NCBI GenBank assembly: GCA_002722955.1 | Contig: PBMZ01000132.1 | Span: 1-34,265 of the forward strand | DNA from: Planctomycetaceae bacterium | GTDB taxonomy: Bacteria > Planctomycetota > Planctomycetia > Planctomycetales > Planctomycetaceae | Length of the DNA stretch: 34,265 nucleotides | Reading direction: 5' to 3' | Shown here: piece after piece, positions 25,031 to 33,602 of the stretch | Position numbering within the stretch: position 1 is the first letter of the stretch | How the letters are laid out: the number at the start of each line of letters is the position of its first letter | Position numbers and translations under genes: made by a program | The notes under the pieces: model-generated | Databases searched by the model: none | What the model was told of the DNA's origin: nothing | Seen by the model: only the letters and a program-made list of their open reading frames with translations

Positions 25031-25292
25031 CGAAAAGTCCGGTCGCGCAGATTGATCCTGTTGGTGGCTTTGTAATAACGACTCCGACAAACGATGGCCA
25101 GCATGGCGTGAATCGTCAACGCATAAAAGTTGACATGTAGGTTGATCTTTCAAACTCCGAAACAAAAAGGAGTTCAATCATTCAACTACTGCGCATTGAG
25201 TGTTTGAGTTTTCCGATTGGGTTGACCTTAACGCACTCGTGCGTCCCCGCCATCCACCACACCAAGCATGACATCCAGGAGTTAGGTTCGCT

Positions 25293-26597
25293 ATGTTGAT
25301 GACCAAAGCGTACCAGTTCACCGGCGTTTTAGTGGCTCTGACTTGTTTCAGTGTTAGCTTCGCTGACGATTCCGTCCAGTTGATCGATCCCAACAAGTCG
25401 AACGACAGCCAAGCTGAAGAAGTTGACCCGCTACTGACGTTGGTCGACAAGGCAATCGACACGACAAGCAAGCGTTACTTGACGGCTGGTCGTCACACAC
25501 CGTGGCAAATCATGCATGGAATCCTCGCGCTGCGTGATCGGTTCGAGGTTCGAATGGATGGCAAGAAGACCTCGGCTCTGAAGTGGATCCAAGACGTCCC
25601 CAACTTCCGCGGCAAACCGCTCGTCTTGAAAACCAACACTGGCGGACAATTTCATCCGTACACGCAACCGTACGACTTCCAAGGACACCCATGCCAGTTC
25701 TTGGCGATCTTGACGATGTCTCAGTTGCCGATGGACTTCGAGTTCCGCACAGAGAACGGCAAACTCACGCTGGCCGATGTGGTGGAAACGGCCAAGGCCA
25801 ACATCAACGACCAAGAAGAAATCACTTGGGCACTGTGGGCACTAAGCCACTTTGTTGGCCCCGACGCTGATTGGACCAACAAGAACGGCGAAGCTTGGAG
25901 CGTCGAACGACTAGTGAAACTCCAAATCGAAGATGAACCCACCGAAGCAGCTTGTGGCGGCACGCACGGCTTGTTCGCGTTGGCCTATGCTCGCAACGGT
26001 TACATCCACACCGAGCGTCCCTTGCGAGGCGTTTGGTTGGAAGCCGACATGAAGATTCGCCGCTATGTCGAAATGGCGAAGTCGCTACAGAACTCGGACG
26101 GTTCGTTCTCGTCGAATCATTTCGGGGGGCCCGGTTACACGCAGGACTTCTCGGATCGATTGGCTGCCGCAGGCCACACGATGGAGTTCCTGATGATGGC
26201 TCTGCCGCAACCGAAGCTGAACGAAGATTGGGTGCGCCGCGGTGTCGAGCAAGTCGCTAATGACTTGATCGAGAACCGCAATGTCCCCGTCAAATGCGGC
26301 CCCCTGTATCACGGCTTGCACGGCTTGGTGATTTACAAGGAACGCATGCAACCGGTCAATGTTACGCTGGATTCGAACATTGAACCGGCAGAGACGGACG
26401 TTGCCGAGACTACCGAGCCGGTGGAAGCGGAAACGGTGACGGAAGAGCTGCCTGAGGAAGAGCCCGCCGAGGAAGTTGTTGCTGACGATGCTTCGGAAGA
26501 AGCCGAGACTGATGAAGTCGCCGAGCGGCCAGCGGAAACAACCGAAGAGCCCGTCCAACGCACTGCTGAAAAAATCTCGGACCAGGCCGAGTTGTAA
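25293..26597 (+). CDS. Secreted protein with probable alpha/alpha-toroid domain and acidic tail
   Basis: A 434-aa protein. A signal peptide (YQFTGVLVALTCFSVSFA, cleavage near 24) is followed by a helical domain (about 45-350) containing HTPWQIMHGILALRDRFEV, ITWALWALSHFVG, CGGTHGLFALAYARNG and SLQNSDGSFSSNHFGG. The Q-x2-DGSF element near 265 resembles the QW motif of squalene-cyclase/prenyltransferase toroids, but no catalytic DxDD motif was seen, so enzyme activity is not supported. The last 80 residues are an unusual acidic tail rich in E, V, T and A (EEEPAEEVVADDASEEAE), probably disordered. AGGAG precedes the start. No function can be assigned. Confidence 0.82.
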   Translation: MLMTKAYQFTGVLVALTCFSVSFADDSVQLIDPNKSNDSQAEEVDPLLTLVDKAIDTTSKRYLTAGRHTPWQIMHGILALRDRFEVRMDGKKTSALKWIQDVPNFRGKPLVLKTNTGGQFHPYTQPYDFQGHPCQFLAILTMSQLPMDFEFRTENGKLTLADVVETAKANINDQEEITWALWALSHFVGPDADWTNKNGEAWSVERLVKLQIEDEPTEAACGGTHGLFALAYARNGYIHTERPLRGVWLEADMKIRRYVEMAKSLQNSDGSFSSNHFGGPGYTQDFSDRLAAAGHTMEFLMMALPQPKLNEDWVRRGVEQVANDLIENRNVPVKCGPLYHGLHGLVIYKERMQPVNVTLDSNIEPAETDVAETTEPVEAETVTEELPEEEPAEEVVADDASEEAETDEVAERPAETTEEPVQRTAEKISDQAEL

Positions 26598-26645
26598 ACG
26601 CGTCTTCTGAGGTGAAGTGCGGTCCCTGAAAGTGCCTGGAGTACC

Positions 26646-27354
26646 ATGGCTCGTGAGATCGATACCGAGGAGCATCCGTCAGATGACGCTCCGCAAGAGG
26701 TCTCATTTCTTCGGGAGATGGTACTCAATGTGCTTGCCGCGTGTATCTTCATCTCCAGCAGTCAAGTTGGTTCGCAGTTTTGGATCGTTGCTCTTCACTG
26801 CCTGGGGATAGCCTGTTTTGTTGCCAAGGCAACAAAGCGTCAACTAACGTTTGCTGCCGTTGCTTTTGCCGTCACTCTTGTAACCACTTGCGCAGCAGCG
26901 TACTACAGTGGTGGGTATTTGAACAAAATGAGCCGGCGCGTTTCCGCAAGCGTCGTATTCAATCTTAGAACGCTTGATGAGATGCTTGCCAAGCATCAAT
27001 CGGAAGTCGGTTCGCTTCCGGATTCGCTAGGTGAATTGAAGATTCCAAAGGAATGGAAGACCTTGGCGGATGGTCGATTGCAAGATGAATACGGCAACAT
27101 CTATCACTATCAACGTCAAGAAACCGATTACGAACTGCTTTCCTTGGGACGAGATGGCAAGCTTGGTGGTGAAAGCATCAACGCTGACATCTTGACCCGA
27201 GAACGGCGAGACGTTCGCCGACCCCAACGACATTGCCTGTTACTTTGCAGGAGGGTCGCTGGCGATGTTGTTTTGGACTTACTTTTATTATGGTCCACGG
27301 AAAGTTCCGCTCGAGTCCTCAGTGCAACAGATTTCGTCACTCGAGGGAAGTTGA
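26646..27354 (+). CDS. Membrane protein with GspG-like domain, interrupted by a frameshift
   Basis: Three N-terminal TM helices (about 27-40, 46-64 and 71-92) precede a segment with the pattern of the C-terminal region of GspG pseudopilins: LPDSLGELKIPKEW, then DEYGNIYHYQRQETDYELLSLGRDGKLGGESINADIL. The reading frame continues to 27518, but after residue ~183 becomes arginine/leucine-rich and unlike protein. Dropping one C from CCC 27196-27198 gives TENGETFADPNDI, a TM-like IACYFAGGSLAMLFWTYFYYG and a stop at 27352-27354, upstream of a hairpin and the next gene. The end given is this reconstructed stop. The start ATG has GGAG at good spacing. This may be a broken gene, a sequencing error or, less likely, recoding. 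Confidence 0.72.
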
Positions 27355-27383
27355 CTTTTCGACCGTGGTACAGTTTGCTTGTC

Positions 27384-27416
27384 AGAAGCCTGGCCTTTTG
27401 CAAGAGCCGGGCTTCT
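27384..27416 (+). terminator. Probable terminator hairpin
   Basis: An 11-bp stem (AGAAGCCTGGC / GCCGGGCTTCT) with one T-G pair and an 11-nt loop is followed by TCTCGAC. It begins 29 bp after the reconstructed stop at 27354 and lies just before the alpha/beta hydrolase start. The U-run is poor. Confidence 0.5.
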
Positions 27417-27444
27417 TCTCGACGAACTCTTCACGTGGCAAATC

Positions 27445-28275
27445 ATGGAAATCCGCCAGTTTCAGGCATCCGACGGGTATCTTCTTCACTATCGTCAGTG
27501 GATGCCCGAGACGATTAGGCGCGGGCATCTGATTTTGTTGCATGGCATTCAGAGTCACTCGGGCTGGTACGAATACTCTTCTCAGCGATTCGCCGAAGCT
27601 GGCTTGACCGTCAGTTTTCTGGACCGCCGTGGTTCTGGCATGAACGCTGCTGCTCGCGGCGACGCTGCCAGTGCTGAGCGGTTGATGCGTGATGTCGTGC
27701 AGTTTCACGAGCACTTGCGTTTTGAGTTGGCGGCGGATGCCGAATTGCCGTGGACACTGTGCGGGCTCAGTTGGGGTGGCAAGCTGGCAGCGGCGACGGC
27801 GAGTCGCTTTGCTCGACGCTTCGATGGTCTCGCCCTATTGTATCCAGGAATTCATGCCAATGTCCGAGCATCTTGGTGGCAGAACTTTCAGTTGAACTTG
27901 GCCGACTTCGCCGACGTTCGTGACAAGCGAATTCCGATTCCAGTGGACGATCCCGTTCTCTTCACGGGCGACCCCAAATGGCAAGAGTTCATTCGCAACG
28001 ATGAATTCGCACTGCGAGACGTCACCGTGGGTTTCTTGCGAGCCAACCGCGTACTCGATCGGATTGCCCAATCCGTGTCATCCTTGGATTGCTCGACGTT
28101 ATTGATGCTTGCCGCACGCGATCAGATCATCGACAACCGTGCCACTTGCGAACATTTTCAGCGCCTGCGATGTCCAAGAAAGACACTGTTCGAGTACGGG
28201 AACGCCCAGCACACTCTGGAATTCGAGCCCGATCGCGATCAGTTCATCGATGACCTGATCCGATGGCTCAGTTGA
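27445..28275 (+). CDS. Alpha/beta hydrolase, lysophospholipase/serine-aminopeptidase-like
   Basis: A 276-aa serine hydrolase of the Hydrolase_4 type. Seen: oxyanion-side LLHGIQSHSGWYE (31-43), FLDRRGSGMN (58-67), nucleophile elbow CGLSWGG with Ser109, acid Asp226 (LAARDQIID) and His256 (GNAQHTLEF). All three catalytic residues are present in the right order and spacing. The frame opens at 27379, but the natural N-terminus is ATG 27445 (MEIRQFQASDGYLLHYRQW), where family similarity begins; the earlier part overlaps the hairpin at 27384-27416. Probably cytoplasmic, with an ester or monoglyceride-like substrate that cannot be specified. Confidence 0.9.
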   Translation: MEIRQFQASDGYLLHYRQWMPETIRRGHLILLHGIQSHSGWYEYSSQRFAEAGLTVSFLDRRGSGMNAAARGDAASAERLMRDVVQFHEHLRFELAADAELPWTLCGLSWGGKLAAATASRFARRFDGLALLYPGIHANVRASWWQNFQLNLADFADVRDKRIPIPVDDPVLFTGDPKWQEFIRNDEFALRDVTVGFLRANRVLDRIAQSVSSLDCSTLLMLAARDQIIDNRATCEHFQRLRCPRKTLFEYGNAQHTLEFEPDRDQFIDDLIRWLS

Positions 28276-28350
28276 CGCGACACATCCGAGTCAATACAAG
28301 GGAATGTTCGTTTTTCCTCTTCCGACCCCCTCATCACGCCCGAATTCCTG

Positions 28351-29142
28351 ATGGCAAGACTCACGCAAGCTGACCTGATCGAGTTAAATCGAACTTTTGA
28401 CGAGCGGACGCCGCAAGAGCTGATCCAGTGGGCTCACGGCGTCTTCGGTAACCGGCTGGCCACGATTTCGGCCATGCAAAAGTCCGGCAGTGTTGTTTGT
28501 CACATGCTGTCTCGACTGAATCTTGGCATCAACGTGCTGTTCGTTGATACGGGAGTCATGTTCCAAGAAACACTGGATACGCGGGATCGCATTGCTGCCG
28601 AATACGATCTGAACGTCGTTTCGCTGACAGCCGAAAAGTCGATGGAAGAGCAAACGCAGGAGTTGGGTGTCTTGTACTTAACGCCTGAGGGGCAGGAGCA
28701 ATGCTGCCATCTGCGGAAAGTCGAACCGCTCCAAACCGTGAAGAACGACTACGACGCATTAATCGGAAGTCTACGCCGCAGCGATGGTGGCAAGCGAGCC
28801 CAGTGCCCAATTCTGTCCATTGATATCGAGATGAACTGCGTACGCATCAATCCGTTGGCAAACTTTGACGACGAGTCTATGAAGGCGTACATCGCCGAGC
28901 ACAAGGTCATCACCAACCCGCTGCATGAGCAAGGCTACGCGACGATCGGTTGCAATCGCTGCACAACGCCAGTCTTGCCAACCGAGCCAAAGCGAGCCGG
29001 ACGCTGGCGCCACTTGGGCCAATGGGCGATGTACTGCGGTATCAACCCCACTGACATGGATCCTGCTTCGACGCCCGCGATCGAATTGCCCGATGATCTC
29101 GTCGACCGCATTCTGGGCCGCGAAACAGACTTCATGATTTAG
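28351..29142 (+). CDS. cysH: Phosphoadenylyl-/adenylyl-sulfate reductase family (CysH-like, iron-sulfur type)
   Basis: A 263-aa PAPS-reductase-fold protein that should reduce activated sulfate to sulfite in assimilation. Seen: an ATP-PPase-like core ([34 protein letters not shown]), the cysteine pair Cys118-Cys119 ([11 protein letters not shown]), Cys201 and Cys204 ([19 protein letters not shown]). The CC...CxxC set marks the [4Fe-4S] type, usually specific for adenylyl sulfate. The C-terminal catalytic motif, ECG(I/L)H in characterised enzymes, reads YCGIN here: Cys229 is kept, Glu and His are changed. No other sulfate-assimilation gene is in the window. The stop codon forms part of a hairpin at 29140-29172. 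Confidence 0.88.
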   Translation: MARLTQADLIELNRTFDERTPQELIQWAHGVFGNRLATISAMQKSGSVVCHMLSRLNLGINVLFVDTGVMFQETLDTRDRIAAEYDLNVVSLTAEKSMEEQTQELGVLYLTPEGQEQCCHLRKVEPLQTVKNDYDALIGSLRRSDGGKRAQCPILSIDIEMNCVRINPLANFDDESMKAYIAEHKVITNPLHEQGYATIGCNRCTTPVLPTEPKRAGRWRHLGQWAMYCGINPTDMDPASTPAIELPDDLVDRILGRETDFMI

Positions 29143-29172
29143 CCGCGTCGGCCGGATCAAGCGCAGCGGCTA
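29140..29172. terminator. Hairpin between convergent genes, probable terminator or decayed palindrome
   Basis: TAGCCGC (29140-29146, containing the CysH stop) pairs with GCGGCTA (29166-29172), followed by C. Read on minus it starts GTAGCCGC, like the palindrome arm at 12394. There is no U-run. It lies between the convergent CysH and SNF2 genes. Confidence 0.5.
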
Positions 29173-29180
29173 CAGCCATG

Positions 29181-32100
29181 CTACGACAACAGCAAGTTCA
29201 AATCGTCGGACGAAAGGTTGCGCAATAGACGGCTGTTCTCTTCCAAGATCGCATCGGCAAGGTCGCGTTTCTTGCCTTGAAGATCGGTGATCTTTTCTTC
29301 CACCGTGTTTCGACAAATCAAACGATAGGCAAAGACTTGCTTAGTTTGTCCGACACGGTGAGCACGGTCGATTGCTTGAGCTTCCACAGCCGGGTTCCAC
29401 CATGGGTCGAGCAAGAATACATAATCGGCTGCTGTCAGGTTCAAGCCTAAACCACCTGCCTTCAGGCTGATCAGGAACACGTGACAATCTTCGGCCTCTT
29501 GAAAGCGTTCCACCACCGCCTGGCGATTCCGTGTTTGACCATCCAGGTACTCGTACACAATGCCGTGTTTGTCGAGATGCTGTTTGACAATCGATAGCAT
29601 GCTTGTGAATTGCGAAAAGACCAACGATTTGTGGCCTTCCTGAATCAATTCCTTAAGATAAGGGCACAACACATCGAGTTTTGCAGACGGTTCCTCGATC
29701 AACGAGTCGTTAAGCAATCCTGGATGGCAGGCCACTTGCCGCAATCGCAGCAAGGCTTCAAGGACGTGCATCTTGGACTTCGCTAACCCTTGTTCTTGGA
29801 CCAATCCCATCAATGAATCTCGGTAGTGATCGCGCATCTCCTTGTACTGACGCTCTTGCTCATCGCCCATGTCGCAGTAGATGGTCTGCTCGAACTTCTC
29901 TGGCAAGTCGTTGGCAACTTGTCCCTTTGTTCGTCGCAAGATAAACGGTCGAAGTGCCTTGGCCAGCATTCCCCGCGATTCTTTGTCCGTTGAATCGGAT
30001 GCGTACAGCTTGAAGGCCGAGCTACGGCCAAGCATCCCTGGATTCAGGAACTCGAAGATTGACCACATATCGCCCAAATGATTCTCGATCGGCGTACCGC
30101 TTAAGGCGATCCGATGATCGGCTTGAAGTAAGCGCGACGCCTTCGCCACTTGCGAACCCGAGTTCTTAATCGTTTGTGCTTCGTCAAGAACGACGCGATC
30201 GAAGCGGTAGTCTTTTAAGGCCATGATATCGCGACGCAACGTTCCGTACGTTGTCATGATCACATGGTATTTCTTGAAGTCATCGCGCAGCTTGGCACGT
30301 TCTAAGCCCGTGTAATCCAGAGCCTTTAATCGCGGCGTAAAACGTTCAATTTCCTGCATCCAATTGAACAGCAGCGATTTTGGAACGACGATTAACGTTG
30401 GGTGGAGTTTGTTTTGAGACTTGTCATAGCGATCTTCAAGCAGCGCCAGCAATTGCACGGTCTTGCCAAGACCCATGTCGTCTGCCAAGCAACCGCCGAA
30501 CTGAAAGTCCTCGAGAAACTTCAGCCAGCCAAGTCCTTCGCGTTGATAAGGCCGGAGCTCGCCTTCAAACTTTTCGGGCTCGGTCACTTCCTCGACGCCT
30601 TCGAACGATTCCAATCGATCGATGAGGTTCTGGAATTGCTCATCCTTTTCGACGGAATCTTGTGCTTGTAGCAGCGCGTCCAGCAAGCCGGCTTGATTGG
30701 TTGCGAATCGCAGGTGGTCTTCTTCTTGAGTTCCCAGACCGCTTAGCAGTCCGTACTGCTGTAACCACTCCTCAGGAATAATCCCCAGAGAGCCGTCGTC
30801 GAGTCTGATGGTGCTGTCGCCTCGAGCCAGCGCCGAGAGCAATTCGGGAAAAGCGATCGAACGCCCCTCGAAATCAATGTCCGCGTGCAACTCGAACCAA
30901 TCAATTCCCGATTGAATACGGAACTTCATTTCGCTTGGCTGGTGGACCTTTTGGCCTTCGGCACGCACGAGCCAACCGTTGTTGATCAACACGCGCACGG
31001 CTGGACCGAGGTCTCGTGCGGAAATCTCGATGTCGTGATTCCCACGGCGACGATCAAGCAAGCGGCGGAATCCGTTCTCTTGCAGCTCCGTCCAAGCCTG
31101 ATCTTCAAACCTTCTGTTCCGTAGGATGCAACGACCTTGTTCACGTTGGACAATCGCTGTTTGCGGGCTCGAGCCGCGGACCAATGCTCCCAGATAATCG
31201 AAGTGGATTTCTCCCCGGAGCCGTTCCTGCTGCCATCGCGGCCCATTCGGAGAATGCAGCGTCAGCATGTATTCCGGCTCTGGATTAACTTCCTCAAGGC
31301 GAAGCTTTGGTGGCAACTCCAAACGCGGCAAGGATGGCATGTCGAGTAACTTGTCGACCAACTCGACTTCTTCACCGTCCGGGACTTTGATGCTTTGATT
31401 CTTCAACAGCATCTCGATCCATTGATCGCCGCCAAAGTGTTCAAGCCGGGCGACCTTGGCATCGGTGAAGACAAGTCCGCCGGGAATCACCAGCTTGGCG
31501 ATGTTGACGGAGAGTTCTTCATCCGTTCGTCGCAACCAGCCATCGAGCTGCCATTCCTCATCCCCGTTGGGCGATCCGACTCGCATTAAGAATTCCCACG
31601 GTTCGCCATCGTCCCACTCGATTGGCGCCTTGGAATCGTCGCCTCGAAATCGAAAGCGGCCGGTTTCCGACATCATTGGCAAGACAAGTTCGGACAACTC
31701 GTAAGGAACCTGAAAGCGGTTTACGGCTGCTTGGTATTGGGCTTGTTGTGCGTACCAGTTGCTTCGCTCTGGCGTACCACCGGTGATGTAAGCCAAGATG
31801 CGGCGATCGTCCTCGTGTTCGATCTCTTCCAGTTTCCCTGGACGAACTTTGAGAGGCTTTAGCTTGCCCCATTGGCCATTGCTCCGCCGCTGTCTCTGCG
31901 AGACCTCGATCACTAGCTGGCGATCTTCTCGACTGCGATCAACGTCGACCTCGAAAAAGATCTCGCGATCGCGAACTGCAGCGTCACCATCGCCGCCACC
32001 AACATCCATGCTCGAGCGGAGGTCGACAAGCTGTTGTTCCCAGTCGCGCAACTTAGGCTTCGGCGGCGCGACTCGAGTAGCAGTGCGTCGAGCCACTGTT

Positions 32101-32486
32101 TGCGGGATGACGTCCGTTGCGACGTCGTCTTCCCAATCATCCAATTCTTCGAATGTGAGCGGTTCGGACTCGACCCAAAACGGGGGGATGTATCCCGGTT
32201 TGGGAGAACCTGTAACATAGCCACCATCATCCGTGGCCAGAATTGTTGCCCAGAGATGTTTGCATTTGATTTCTTGGTTACCGGTGGCACACGAGCAGTG
32301 CATGCGCAAACCGTCTTCGTCGTTCCGCGTCAATTGCGTTTGGTATTCCACACCATCGCGCACGAGCCCAAAGACACGCTCGGCGGTCACGCGCGTAATG
32401 GCAACTCGCTCCGCCTGCACATATGCGGCACCTCGAAAGCGGATGTCTCCGCGAAACTTTCCTTCCAGAACCTCGGCCAACGACAC
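29181..32486 (-). CDS. SWIM zinc-finger SNF2-family helicase/ATPase
   Basis: A 1101-aa protein. An N-terminal SWIM finger (Cys64, Cys66, Cys75, His77; CSC-x8-CKH) is followed by about 550 residues typical of bacterial SNF2 N-terminal regions, then the two-lobe motor. Motor motifs: motif I DDMGLGKT with Lys675, motif II DEAQ near 767, TLIVVPKSLLFNW (Ia), LSGTPIENHLGDMWS (III), RLRQVACHPGLL, VFSQFTSM (IV), KAGGLGLNLTAADYVFLLDPWWNP (V) and DRAHRVGQ (VI). It should be an ATP-driven double-stranded DNA translocase. The start is GTG 32486, with a strong upstream GGAAGGCGAGGA. It is a stand-alone gene, with no nuclease, methylase or defence partner adjacent. Confidence 0.95.
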   Translation of the reverse strand: MSLAEVLEGKFRGDIRFRGAAYVQAERVAITRVTAERVFGLVRDGVEYQTQLTRNDEDGLRMHCSCATGNQEIKCKHLWATILATDDGGYVTGSPKPGYIPPFWVESEPLTFEELDDWEDDVATDVIPQTVARRTATRVAPPKPKLRDWEQQLVDLRSSMDVGGGDGDAAVRDREIFFEVDVDRSREDRQLVIEVSQRQRRSNGQWGKLKPLKVRPGKLEEIEHEDDRRILAYITGGTPERSNWYAQQAQYQAAVNRFQVPYELSELVLPMMSETGRFRFRGDDSKAPIEWDDGEPWEFLMRVGSPNGDEEWQLDGWLRRTDEELSVNIAKLVIPGGLVFTDAKVARLEHFGGDQWIEMLLKNQSIKVPDGEEVELVDKLLDMPSLPRLELPPKLRLEEVNPEPEYMLTLHSPNGPRWQQERLRGEIHFDYLGALVRGSSPQTAIVQREQGRCILRNRRFEDQAWTELQENGFRRLLDRRRGNHDIEISARDLGPAVRVLINNGWLVRAEGQKVHQPSEMKFRIQSGIDWFELHADIDFEGRSIAFPELLSALARGDSTIRLDDGSLGIIPEEWLQQYGLLSGLGTQEEDHLRFATNQAGLLDALLQAQDSVEKDEQFQNLIDRLESFEGVEEVTEPEKFEGELRPYQREGLGWLKFLEDFQFGGCLADDMGLGKTVQLLALLEDRYDKSQNKLHPTLIVVPKSLLFNWMQEIERFTPRLKALDYTGLERAKLRDDFKKYHVIMTTYGTLRRDIMALKDYRFDRVVLDEAQTIKNSGSQVAKASRLLQADHRIALSGTPIENHLGDMWSIFEFLNPGMLGRSSAFKLYASDSTDKESRGMLAKALRPFILRRTKGQVANDLPEKFEQTIYCDMGDEQERQYKEMRDHYRDSLMGLVQEQGLAKSKMHVLEALLRLRQVACHPGLLNDSLIEEPSAKLDVLCPYLKELIQEGHKSLVFSQFTSMLSIVKQHLDKHGIVYEYLDGQTRNRQAVVERFQEAEDCHVFLISLKAGGLGLNLTAADYVFLLDPWWNPAVEAQAIDRAHRVGQTKQVFAYRLICRNTVEEKITDLQGKKRDLADAILEENSRLLRNLSSDDLNLLLS

Positions 32487-32933
32487 GTGGGTTCCTCGCC
32501 TTCCTTCTCAAGATGAACGTCACAGGCCCATGGTAGGGGCATAGTTGTCAATTTCGATTTGGCCCTTGGATTTGCGAATTGTCTGTTCTAGGAAAGTGCC
32601 GCATCCGGCCAACGATGACCGGCGAGCTGTTGGTACGACGAGTCAACTTCCGCGTGCCGCACCACTTGGTACACGGACTGAAAACAACCCATCGAGAATT
32701 CCACTGTGATCGCCATCAACAAAAGATGACCAGTGAAACAGTTGTATGGTTTGCCTCCCTTTTGAGGAGGGAATGTAAGAACAAGAACAGTTCGCGTCGC
32801 GCTTGCGAAGCAAAACTCGAGCGCATCCGCCAAGGGTATCGAATTTACCCCAAGTTTGAACAGCCTAACGGCCCCACTTTCACACGACTTTCGCAAAGCA
32901 GGGCGAGAAAAGAGGTTAAACGCGCGATTTGCT
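32487..32933. other. 447-bp intergenic region
   Basis: Upstream of the SNF2 gene and downstream of the nucleotidyltransferase gene, both on minus. Open frames here (one of 120 aa on minus, one on plus running into the next gene) do not look like protein. A short CCTCCC/GGAGGG hairpin lies at about 32754-32771. The SNF2 promoter should be here, but no clear -35/-10 pair was seen. Confidence 0.5.
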
Positions 32934-33527
32934 TCAGCCTTGTGGGTCATCCAGCAATTCTTGCAGACGCTCGCCTAATGATGTGGGATAGCGGGTCACC
33001 CATGAGGCATCGATCAATTCGACATCGATCATGTCCAGGAGGTGCATCTGGTCTTTCCTACGAAAAGACGTCAGCTTCATGCGAACCAAGGCCTCAAGCT
33101 CCACCACACGGAAGCCCTCAGCAAACGTCGACTCGTCAACGTCAGGAGTCGCGGTCGCGTAGTTGTCCTGCACTTTTTCGTTGGCAAACAGCAGATGCAC
33201 AGAATCACGGGGTTTCGCGGCTTCGCCATCCAAGAACATATCGATGCCGGCTGCTTTTCGGTAGACGAATCCGATTTGCTCCATGGCTTCAACCGCAGCA
33301 GGCAAGTCCTCACGTCGCAACAGAATATCAACATCGCGAGTCGTTCTTACCGCCGCTTCATCAACCTGGGCTACCCAAGCGCGGACAGCATGTCCGCCAG
33401 AAACTGCATAGGGGATGCCAGCCTGTTCTAGGCAAGTCGTCGTCCGCTCTAACCGTGCACGTACCTTTTCCACGGCTCTATCCATTCGTTCCCAAAGGGC
33501 GTCGCCAGTTAAGTGAAATGCGGTCAT
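32934..33527 (-). CDS. Nucleotidyltransferase-fold protein (AbiEii/MNT-like)
   Basis: A 197-aa protein. The N-terminal half has the minimal nucleotidyltransferase pattern: SGGHAVRAW (43-51, with Gly44-Gly45) and TTRDVDILL with Asp65 and Asp67 as likely metal ligands. The C-terminal part (VVELEALVRMKLTSFRRKDQMHLLDMIDVELID) matches the helical tail of AbiEii-like proteins. The frame opens at 33575; ATG 33527 is preferred because GAGGAA lies at the right distance. AbiEii-type proteins are often toxins paired with an upstream antitoxin, but no small partner gene is next to it, so a toxin role is not supported. It lies 75 bp after coaB on the same strand. Confidence 0.85.
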   Translation of the reverse strand: MTAFHLTGDALWERMDRAVEKVRARLERTTTCLEQAGIPYAVSGGHAVRAWVAQVDEAAVRTTRDVDILLRREDLPAAVEAMEQIGFVYRKAAGIDMFLDGEAAKPRDSVHLLFANEKVQDNYATATPDVDESTFAEGFRVVELEALVRMKLTSFRRKDQMHLLDMIDVELIDASWVTRYPTSLGERLQELLDDPQG

Positions 33528-33602
33528 CGAGTTCCTCGAGAAAGTAGCTCGTTCATTGTACACCGATTGATTCAACGCGGCGAGTTGATTCTCGCCAGCC
33601 GT

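Noticed and set aside
25031..25177. The 49-codon N-terminal extension of the PrpD-family protein
   Set aside because: Starts at TTG, has no PrpD similarity, and makes the protein longer than the family norm.
32588..32950. A 120-codon minus-strand open frame in the gap upstream of the SNF2 gene
   Set aside because: No domain, no convincing ribosome site, and it overlaps the end of the nucleotidyltransferase gene; left as intergenic.
32579..33547. A 322-codon plus-strand open frame opposite the nucleotidyltransferase gene
   Set aside because: Arg/Ser/Pro-rich noise; the minus strand carries clear nucleotidyltransferase motifs over most of it.
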